The notes below the pieces were generated by a model. It was not told where the DNA came from. It saw nothing but the letters and a program-made list of their open reading frames with translations, and did not search any database. 64,000 nt of DNA from Hofstenia miamia (Eukaryota; Xenacoelomorpha; Acoela; Hofsteniidae): positions 215,934 to 279,933 of the forward strand of contig CABFPE010000434.1 of the NCBI GenBank assembly GCA_900660155.1, read 5' to 3'. Below are positions 54,806 through 64,000 of this stretch, one piece after another. A program made the translations under genes and the position numbers. Each line of letters starts with the position of its first letter. The stretch's first letter is position 1.

Positions 54806-57032
54806 ATCGGCAGGTAACTAAGCTTTACTATTTAATTTAGAGTACATTAATTTTATAATTTAAAATGTTACTTGATCTGAACTCAAATTTTAACAAAACT
54901 AAGTGATGTTGTTATGAATTTCATTTTTTATAATTATAATACTTGATATATTTCAACTCAATACTGTTGTTAAAATCTGAGGTATATGACATTTTGATAA
55001 CTTAGAGGTAAAGCCTATATTAATACCAAAAGAATGTAGCTTAGAGCTACTTTGCTCTTCTCCTGTAAAAATTCATCGTCACAAAGAAAATAAATATTTT
55101 TAGGGGATTTTAACAATAAATTGTTTCAAAAATGGATAATTGTACGATGGTGACGTGTACTTCTTGTTATATCACTTTAGCAATTTCCTAAATCCTAGAG
55201 GCAGAACATAATTATAATAAATTTAGCCACTAAGTCTAGCATTTTGCATACTTTGTTGAATATCTGCACTGTTGCAATAACAACAATATAATTATTTATC
55301 TAACGTTGATTATAATTATATATAAGCAGGTGTATTCATAGTGCATTATATTTATTTTTCAGCACTGTTTTAAACTTCTCTCACAAAAATAAATAATATC
55401 TTCAAACCTGCTTTACAGACTAGACTATTAGTAGATGAAAGACTGCAGTAAACAATATTAAAATTTTATAGAAATGTTAAAGTATCAATTATAACTGCTT
55501 GCTATATTCATTTTTTTTACATTAATAACTGTATTTATGCGCTTTCATTAGTAAGGCGGAATGGAAAGTTTTTCTATGTAAGCTTCGGAAAACAATGATG
55601 AATTCATAATATTGTCTCATCAAAAGTGAGTCACTTATTCAATTATTTTTGCATTTTTAGATATTATGTCAATGGAAGATTGGAATTTAGGCTAATTTAA
55701 ACAATGAAGAAATTTAAATTAAATAAATTTTTTATAATATCATGGAAATAACTAAGTAAACGAATGCAGGACAAAACTAAAATTCTAATTTCTTAGATAA
55801 CAAAACAGACGCAGACTGTTAATAATTTGTTATTTCTTGCATTCAGAAAAAGAAGGTGGGGCAGAAAATAAGGAATGAACTATAAGGAAACTGAATGTAT
55901 GCATAAGTAGAGTACAATGCATGTGTAATTCTGTAGAAACACATTAAATGGCAGCACAGGGCCAGGTAATTATAACTAAAGTAAATAACTATATAGAAGT
56001 GGTAGTGGTGAATGAGAATGAGATATGCAAAAATTCGAGATAGAGTCAGAAAATGGATAGTCTGAACCCAGAAAGTGAGATAGTAACTAAATTTAGAGTG
56101 CAATATATAATGGAAGTCACATCAACAAAATGCCCTGACGCTGAAAACAGCTGGCATGGCTATTGGCATCAAGAAATATTAAAAATGAGAAATTAGCGAT
56201 ACTCTGGGCTTCTACATACAGAGTTTTAGCAGTAATAGATGTGGAGGTATCAGGAAATATTAATGTGAGGAGGAGTTGCCGGAATTTATAAGCAAATAAA
56301 TTCGCATAAGAAATAAATAAGGTAAGAAGAAGGAAGGTAAATGTAACTTTATTAGCAGTAAATGTTACGAATGCAATATGGATGTCTGGTCAGGGCTTTA
56401 ATGACCCGGGTTGCCTGTACCAGTGCTTTGAAAACGCAACCTTAATACCGAATCACATGATGAAAAATTATTTGAATTTAAATATAGTAATTTTGTAAGA
56501 ATCATATTTTAGATTCAATGTATCAATAGTTTTTTTTAATTATATCATTGGTAAGCAATATAATTTCTGTTTCTATGCGCAAAAAATAATTACTATATGG
56601 CACCCGAGTAAACGTATCCGTGCCTATGCTGGAGTGTTTGCTATTTAACAACTGTCTTCAAAATACATTGACATTGATATATTTCATAACAAAATCTGTT
56701 ATATTAGCTTGAGTGCTTTATATTTATAAAACGAATCATACGATTTTCAGGAGAGACAGATTACTCAAAAATCCACTAGGTATAGCAAACAAGGGTGGTC
56801 GTGGGTTGGGTATACCCGCGCGGACCGCTCTAAACAGAACGTGCATAATTCATTTTCAGACTTTGTTAATGAAGAGAATGGACGTTTCATAAATTATAAT
56901 AATATTAATGTTTCTTTCCAATTTACTTATCAAATTTAACCAATGGTTTCTGAAACTAACATAAATTAAGAATAAATGGTAGCTATTTTTTTGTTTCTAT
57001 AAAACATTAGAAATGCTACAATACAAAATATA
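54806..57032. other. AT-rich DNA, no gene recognised
   Basis: The block at about 55850-56430 is purine-rich on the plus strand and somewhat GC-richer, with long open minus-strand frames of Phe/Tyr/Leu that look like shadows. It could be an old element. A candidate acceptor at 56749 leads to a stop after nine codons. Confidence 0.3.
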
Positions 57033-57621
57033 TTAAAAAATCAATTTAAGCGGTGGAAAATCATTTGCTGCCACGAGATGAATGCAACTTAAAATCACAT
57101 TTGCAGCATTAAAAAGAAGTTTGCTAGAAATTGAAACATTTAGAGAATTTACATGCAAATAATGGAGCTTTTGCTGTAGCTTGGAATAGCATACTGGTTT
57201 AGGGTGGGATTTCATGTTTTGGCAACCAAGCACACTAATTGAAGTGTAGCTTCCTGTGGAAATGTATGTTATGATATTCTCGAGAGCTTCGGCCATCTAA
57301 AATAGATTGTCTCGTAGTGAAGAGCTAAGTACAGTGCGTAGTAGATACATTCAAATATTGAGAAGGAGAAAATATGTAATTATTACGGTGAAGAACAGCA
57401 ATACAAGGCACTTTTATACCATTTTTTCGATGTTTCATAGTTAACCAACATGTAAGAGTAGCTTCATTCACCACTGAAAGAACCAAAGGAACTTCTTCCA
57501 TTGTATCTCGGAGAAATCCGTGGAGTACGGATTCATAGAAACGCTCGAAAAAACATTTGTAAGTATTTATTTCTTCGATTATTTTCAGGATGGAATTTGG
57601 CATATGATGGAATTCGATCAT
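57033..57621 (-). CDS. Two overlapping-frame minus-strand ORFs, unknown product
   Basis: Open stretches of 98 codons (57621-57325) and 87 codons (57296-57033) follow each other in different frames. The first reads MIEFHHMPNSILKIIEE, the second MAEALENIITYISTGS. Both have balanced residue use, unlike the Phe/Ile/Asn shadows around them. CTATTTTAG directly precedes the second ATG and could be a 3' splice site, so they may be exons of a host gene or a decayed element. No domain was recognised. Confidence 0.3.
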
Positions 57622-58969
57622 TGAAAGAAAATATTGTAGTTGTGCATATGAAATAAAGTCTGTGACATTAATGACTATATTGCGATCTAGGAGTAAGGAT
57701 GGTTAAATTCTTAAAGCGTATTGCGCAAGAGACCAGCAGGACTTTGACTCGAATCTAAATTTTGAATTTCATATTATTTCAACAGTTCGAAAATTGGCAA
57801 TAGGTATAAAAAATGTGTCCATGATAGCAATGCAATACCAGGATGCCCAATAATTCTATTTTTCCATGTATTTGTAATGAGGCACCTAAGTTATGCAACT
57901 TATTATTCACTGATCTAAAAGATGTTATATAAATAGTTGCAAAGAAGAATCATTTTCAAGAACTAAGCACTATTTCTAGATCTAGGGATTGCTCTACGAA
58001 CGATTACCAAAACTGAAACAAATATAAACGCGAAATTGTGAGGAAATAAATAGACTGATAAGCACATATCAGCATTATTCTGTTACAGTATAGTTTCTTT
58101 GTATTAGTGTAGTTAAGCGATATTTTAGCTAAAACTTTATTGAATGAAGTATATATGACTGCATGCTCTTTTTCACAATCTTGCATCCCCAAAAAATTAA
58201 TTTCTTAAAAATGAATTTTTTCTATTAGTGATATGAACTTCAATTTCAACTCCTTAAATGGTCAAGAGTAGAGAAATATAGTTAAAATTTAAAAATTAAC
58301 GAATTTGTTGAATAGCTTGTTAGAGTTCACAAAAGTAAGTTATGCTATACACCACAGCATGTTGGAAACTTTCCGTTTAAAAAAATATACTATCACAGAT
58401 TTTCTCCATGGGTTTCATACTTCTTAAAAATTTAAAAATTATATTATTCAATGTATGGATTTTTGTGCAAAATGCCTTTCAAAATAAAATAATAATACAA
58501 TACTTTGAATGCAATACCCCATACCATAGTAACTAATTGCAATATTGTTTTTTAATCGTGTGAGCACAAACTATTACGTTTTGTAAAAATTATTTGATTA
58601 GAATACAATGACTTTACCAACCCGAATAATCGTGCTTTTGTATTCTAATCGGACAACATATGATAAATAAATTCTTAAATTCATTGGTTGCATTGTTAAT
58701 TATGTCTCTTAACTGAGACTGCACAGCAATTTCGTCATGATATGATATACATGCACATTTGTGGTCTCATATTAGGCAGAATTCTGGTTGGGTAAGCTTT
58801 GTGGATAGTTGGTGTCATTTTATGACGCTCTATTATCAGTAGTTCTAGAATATTCTGTATACGAAAACTTAATAAAATATGTAAAGCTTTTCCTTTTTAG
58901 AAGAATTTAACTTTCCTGTTAAAACAAATGACGGTGATTTACTCAAAGGAAGGTGAATTCAGTTACAAA
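57622..58969. other. AT-rich DNA, no gene recognised
   Basis: A possible AG-bounded exon at 58901-58952 (TTCCTTTTTAG, then EFNFPVKTNDGDLLKG, then GTGAAT) is not phase-symmetric and is unsupported otherwise. Confidence 0.3.
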
Positions 58970-59173
58970 TTACAGAATAGATAGGTTATTAGGGAAATTT
59001 ACTTCTGCCATACTTATGCGTCTTTGAGTTAGAATCTCACAATATTTGTTGAAAGATCTCTCTACGCTTGCACCAGGGAGGGCATAGTCTTGTGGGAGCA
59101 CAATGAATTGATCCCACTCCCACTGACTTCTTTCTAACATAGCACTGAAAAGTCTCAATAGAATATAAAACAT
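58970..59173 (-). pseudogene. hAT transposase C-terminal dimerisation fragment
   Basis: The 67-codon minus-strand stretch contains LPGASVERSFNKYCEILTQR followed by RISMAEVNFPNNLSIL. This matches the hAT dimerisation signature (SASVERSFSxYxxILTxRRxxLxxxNLxxL). It ends at a natural stop after NNLSIL, as expected for the transposase C-terminus. No inverted repeats or upstream transposase were seen, so it is a fragment. Confidence 0.65.
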
Positions 59174-60240
59174 GAATTGCTGTATTTCTTACTTATACTG
59201 CATTGCATACTATATTTTCTAATAACTAAGAGTTCGTTTAAATGGGCGAAGGGCTGTTGTGCGGGTCAAGCAGGAAGCGTAAGTCCATCTGAACTAAGCG
59301 CTAGGTTAGGAGCTGTCTCTAAAGCTTGTGCCGTTGGATGAGATTTTGCGACAGATCAAAGTTTTTTGTAAGAGTAACTTTTCCAATATGATAGGAGATC
59401 AAAGTTTTCATCACAATGAAATTCCGGTGCATCTTGCCTGTCTCATATATTGATTAGGAGTAAAATGGTACATCTTTTGCTATCAAACAGTCTTCAACTT
59501 CGGAGTTTGAATGAAAAAACTACAAATCATTGGATTCTTTTTCGTTTGTTGCGTAAGTTGAAATTTTAGTGATGAGGAACTTCTAATTTGTTTCAGTTCT
59601 AAAAAATGCATCTATGCACTTTGTTGAGTTTCAAAATTTGTTAAAACTAGACAAAAAAGTGTTGTATAGAAAAATTTAAACTTTACAGGATTTCAAAAAC
59701 TCTGTTACACTCCCAGATCAAAAATCCCTCCCGAATCCACGAGAGTGTTCCCGCTAGGCTCTAAAAGGTGAGCATACTTTAGAACTGAAGCTTGATTTAG
59801 AAACAAATATAAAATTAACAGAAAGTTTTCCGGTATTCTGAGTGGTGTTGGTCGACTATAGGATCTCGGATTTTAGCATCATTGTTGTCCAAAGCTTCTG
59901 CGAATAAAGCCAAAACATTTATTCTGTAATAATAATTCTGATTTTTCTGCGTTTTCTTTGAAATTATGTATTTTTCTGGTTTTACAATATGCAGGCCTTA
60001 ATAATCACATACGGAAAATCTGTTAATTATACTTAAATAATATTATGTGAAATCAAAACATCTAATGTGTGTTGCAAAGAAAATTTAATTAGCAAACTCA
60101 AACTTAGATTGGAGTTCGATTGGATTCCAATTGAACAATTCTAGAATTTTTGTATTGGATTGGATTGGACAGAAAAATCTGTCCAATTGAGAAGCCTGGT
60201 AATTGCATTATGGAAGTTCTTTCAACATTCTACTTAGAAA
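59174..60240. other. AT-rich DNA with a GC-richer patch at 59230-59345
   Basis: The patch (GGGCGAAGGGCTGTTGTGCG and neighbours) adjoins the hAT fragment and could be its old flank or end. Nothing else was recognised. Confidence 0.3.
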
Positions 60241-60366
60241 TATAGTTCAGGTCAAAACTAATGAGACTGAGAAAAATAAAATTTGTGACTCAGCGATACA
60301 TAACAAAGAGGTAAATATGATATCAAACTAAAGCTAAGTTTATCGCCGATGGTTCTCTGCTGGATG

Positions 60367-60850
60367 TTAACCAATAAGTTTTCCCCACTGCTCGGAGCAC
60401 GTCTTTATCTGCTTTGAGGTAGCGTCCATTAAATGGACTTCTTCGGTAATAACATTTTGCGATTCGAGTATATACCTTCTCAATTTCGTCAAATTTTGAG
60501 GATTTTTCTTTTCAACGTTGTCTTTTAGTATCTGCCAGACGTTCTCGATAGGAGACAAATAGGGCAAATTCGGTGGCCACTGAATTATCTGAACATTTTT
60601 GTCCGCAAAAAATGCCTTGTTGTCGTTGATGTATGAGGGGTTGCCCCGTCCTGTTGCAGGATCCAGCCAGCTGGATATAAACAATCGGCATATGTAAGGA
60701 ATTGTTCTACAATTTTTCAATACTTTTGGCTGTTAATGGGCCCTGGGCCGTCGATAATACAAATATAGAAACCACACCATAAGTTTTGGTGAAAATTTTG
60801 GCGTCTTTTTAATGGGTTTTTTGCCTCGTTTTGAGTACCAAAATTGCACA
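60367..60850 (-). pseudogene. Tc1/mariner transposase C-terminal half, frameshifted
   Basis: Minus-strand segments read WILQQDGATPHTS (about 60640-60680, second catalytic Asp in QQDGATPHT), FFADKNVQIIQWPPNLPYLSP (60530-60595) and SPIENVWQILKDNVEKKN (60500-60550, final catalytic Glu in PIEN), then a helical C-terminus ending CSEQWGKLIG. This is the DDE core of a Tc1-type transposase. The WPPxLPYLSPIEN spelling keeps the Glu but replaces the usual Asp-Leu-Asn. One frameshift separates the QQD segment from the rest, and the N-terminal half is missing. Inverted repeats were not located. Confidence 0.8.
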
Positions 60851-63800
60851 GTACATTTGGTGGTGCATATACCTGTTGTTTAACGAATGCATGTGGAAGT
60901 AAACAAAATTTCAGATTGAGTCACTTTGGACACATTTGGCTGTTCTAGTGTTAAATTATACAGTATTTTTTGCATCTGTTAATGAATCGCTCAACCTATT
61001 ATCATAACCATCACTCGTAGAAGAATTATTGTATTTTATTATTCATTACATTGAAAAATATGTTTTAGGTTGTAGTGGTGTCAGAGTGCCTTCCCCTTGA
61101 CGAATTCTGCAATCAAATTTTATTGTTAATAGAAAAGGTGTTTTTGTAAAAAGTGTGTATAATTTATAATGATTAAATTTTTATGAATTCTTAGTCATTT
61201 CGCATCCAAACCGTAAATTGCTCATTTAAGGTTAGTCATTGCAAGATAGAGCTTAATGTGTTGGTGATCACAAACACTAAGTACAAAATAGTTATAAAGC
61301 TCCCCATAGGAAATCAATTTTATAAAGATCAGAATAGCTACAGCTAAGTACAACTTGCATTTTATAACACAGACTAATATATATTTATTCGCATTGATAT
61401 TGTATCCATTAACTATTTACTACTGCTAGCATGGAGATAGCACAACTCTGACAAGATTAATAAACGCATTCATCAAGTATGAAGTTTTCTTATGGAAGTC
61501 ATTAACATTTGAATAAACTCAGTCCTTGAAAATCATTTCAAAAAAGCTTTCATTTCAAAGTTTCATGCAGGCAGAATCAGAAAGTTGCAAACATTCGATT
61601 TCCATGTGATTATTATTAAAAAAGTTAAAATATAGGATCTAGTTTATGGTATGTGAATTACTAACCAAATAAAATCTCTGGTTTGGTCCAAATCATCAGT
61701 AATATTTTTGAAAAATTATCACTAAATAGAAGATATCCCTTCTAAAACAGTAAAAACATTTTTTTCTATTATTCTCAACAAGTACAAGTAAATTTATTGC
61801 TCATCCAATTACTAAAATGTGTGTATCTAACCAAAAAATTACCACTCATTTCAGATGTTAATAAAAAACTGTTAAGTTAAAACTTTTAAACACAAATGTT
61901 TTTTATTTCTTGTAACTTTGCAAATTCAATGATTATGCACTCAAAAAAACAATTTAAATTTTATCATTTTTTCAAATTAGGCAAAATATTAATAAAATAA
62001 ATCGGTCAGGGTATCTGGGCCAGTGGCGTAGTGCTAAGGTTTTAACAAGGAGGCTCTTACAGATGTAAACCATAAAGCAAGACTTTCTTCTTTGTTTCTG
62101 TAAATTGCAATCATGTTGTTTTGATTTTCGCCATTAATCTTATAAAAGTATAGTGCAAATTTTTTCACTGTTAGCATTTGCGGGATTGCTATTAGCAAAG
62201 ATTGAAATGTGGTCGAAATCTCTAAAGCAAAGCTGGCGAGGCCTACGAAACTTTAGGTCTGATATTTAATTTTGTTCCAATTCGGCTTATTTTGTGGCTA
62301 TTTTATAGTCCTTGCCAAAAATGTCTTCAGCGTTTTGGTTGTTAGAAACTCATAAGATTTGCACACTAAAAATTTAAATCGAATTTTGAAAGAGCACAAG
62401 GATACCAATGAAAAATTTCAAGATATAAAATATATTTTTTAATACATTGTTCATAGCAATACATCGTTTATTGTTCATATGCAGCAAGTTGGAGAACAAA
62501 TTGCTAAACTCTTTGAAAATTTGTATCTTCATGGAATTTTTTTTTGAAGAATCAATTATAATTGCATGCAATGCACTTAGGTATTTAGTGATGTTTTTTA
62601 TAATTCAAACTGATATTTTTAAATATAAATGAAATTTATGTTGCAAAATATATATACTTCAGTCTCAGAAATAGTTAATTTGCTTTGCCATGTCACGGCC
62701 TTAATCCTTTGTACACCTTCTATGAATTTATCAACTTAATGTTTACTTGCTAAAACATCCGTAATAAAGAGGCTTAGGGGATCAACTACTAATGGCAGAT
62801 TAGGTAACCCTAGGAAATACGTGCTGGATTTGCAATTAGCTTCTCGGAAATTTGAAGCTCTTGGATACCCTCCACTTCTTGGCTAGACATTAAAATGTAG
62901 ACTAAAATTTTAGCTTTATTATTAATTTTATGCAGACCAATGGTTTCATTGAAACATATTGTGTCACTAAATTTTGTATCCCTCTAATGGCGAATGTTAA
63001 GACATCATTCCTCCAGAAATATAATTATTGAATTCAATAAAATAGAAAATTATGCAATTGCTACATATATCCAAAATACCATAAGGAAACACTTGTTGGT
63101 TAGCTGTGAACAGCCTAGCGTCCATTTAAAGGCCAAAACGTTTTCCACATTTACAAAGAATTTTCTCAGAGTCTATTAGCAAATTTGAATATCATGGGGC
63201 ATTAGTAAGTCTATTGGGAAACATATTTTAATACAATGTTGAAAATTTCTCATTAAAGTGTATTGCTGTGCCTGAGGTTGCTGAAAAGATTAACATGTTT
63301 TCTTTGAAAATCTTGGATTTTTCAAAAAGATTAAAATTCTCTTGATACCTAGTGTTCATGTATTTTTAAAATTTTCAGCCCATGGAAGCAACAAAGAAGT
63401 TTGACTGTTTCTTGATATGTTGCAAGGTTATTCCAAACCATTGAGATGTGTCTTGCACAAAGTCAGAGGTATTTTGATACAAGCTGTCTTCTCATACTAC
63501 ACATTCTGGAAATATTAAAATACAGATTTTCATTCCTTTCTGCAAGTTTCTGACCCTGAAATTCAAATTATAAGATAAACAGAATGAATTAGGAATCTTT
63601 TTTTAAATATATCACCACCTGTTAGGTAAATAAACTAATGCATAAATTGCAATTTGTGGTAAACAAACTTTTTTCTAAAGATCATGTGTTTATGTGCTTT
63701 AATCCAATCTATGATTAATTACACTCTTGCACAATTTCAGAAATAGTTTCATATAACAAATCTGAAACAACAGAACTGATTATCAACATTCTGATGCAGT

Positions 63801-64000
63801 GAGTAGTTGAAATAAGGGAGAGGAGATCCCACAAAATGATGTAATGAATTATTCACAGATATTGAGATGGGTTTGCAATGCCATCTAGTGCTGATGTAAT
63901 TACTGACTCATTTTTAATGTTTGCAATATTTACAGGAGCCAATTTTACAATGATTGATGTACTTGCTATAGTGATTCATGTATGAGAGCCAATTTAGTTT
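60851..64000. other. AT-rich DNA, no gene recognised
   Basis: Small ORFs are Ile/Phe/Lys-rich and look random. A hAT-like end CAGTGGCGTAGTGCTAAGG occurs at 62022 without a visible partner. A candidate acceptor at 63740 opens a short frame (IVSYNKSETTELIINILM) whose ends are not in matching phase. Confidence 0.35.

Noticed and set aside
55843-56103. 86-codon membrane-like protein on the minus strand
   Set aside because: It reads as Phe/Tyr/Ile because the plus strand is purine-rich. No start context, domain or splice signals were seen.
56749-56780. Possible exon after GATTTTCAG (ETDYSKIH)
   Set aside because: It stops after nine codons with nothing else in support. AT-rich DNA gives such matches by chance.
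58901-58952. Possible exon between TTCCTTTTTAG and GTGAAT
   Set aside because: Length 52 and asymmetric phase. It does not fit the mini-exon pattern and has no partner.
62022-62240. hAT MITE starting CAGTGGCGTAGTGC
   Set aside because: No matching right end or 8-bp duplication was found.
63741-63798. Possible exon with SETTELIINILM
   Set aside because: Start and end phases differ and it is 9 kb beyond the last plausible exon.

Overview
The window comes from an AT-rich, intron-bearing, transposon-laden animal genome. The base composition, the mix of element families (Ty3/Gypsy, CR1/Jockey-like and R2-like LINEs, Penelope-like, Tc1/mariner, hAT, PIF/Harbinger) and the spliced, secreted-type coding exons fit an invertebrate metazoan. 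I cannot name the phylum. There are two assembly gaps (17810-18687 and 48817-48984) and a single N at 8690 flanked by a near-identical duplicate. No rRNA, tRNA, CRISPR or operon structure was seen.

Layout. Bases 1-5395 hold plus-strand Ty3/Gypsy LTR retrotransposon sequence: a pol tail, a peptide-repeat tract and an uninterrupted 346-codon accessory ORF, then an LTR, a primer-binding site, gag and the start of protease. A second, minus-strand relative (about 10650 back to 5396) abuts it in inverted orientation. Bases 11150-13700 hold a decayed R2-like LINE, and 13.9-16.1 kb holds two hAT elements. A solo LTR of the same Gypsy family lies at 21229-23586 and is itself split by a PIF/Harbinger element with about 400-bp terminal inverted repeats. 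A plus-strand CR1/Jockey-like LINE with a 2A-like motif fills about 25.3-28.5 kb. Further Tc1 elements lie at 33.8, 39.9, 44.9 and 60.4 kb. A second LINE (minus strand) lies at 49.2-52.4 kb and a Penelope-like GIY-YIG fragment at 52.6-53.2 kb.

The host-gene signal is on the plus strand from about 28.6 to 54.8 kb. A 199-codon ORF with a signal peptide (28610-29209) is followed 9 kb later by at least six tiny candidate exons (27-45 nt). All are multiples of three, all lie in phase 1, all are bounded by AG and GTAAG, and all encode Ser/Thr-rich peptide. Two are clear tandem duplicates (1035 bp apart) and a third copy nearby is dead. Together they would build a modular, probably O-glycosylated stalk whose length could be set by exon choice. 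This is the most interesting feature of the window. That the exons belong to one transcript, and to the signal-peptide ORF, is inference. Candidate terminal exons lie at 37792 and 54750.

Most of the remaining sequence is AT-rich intron or intergenic DNA with microsatellites, old repeats and a perfect 873-bp tandem duplication.
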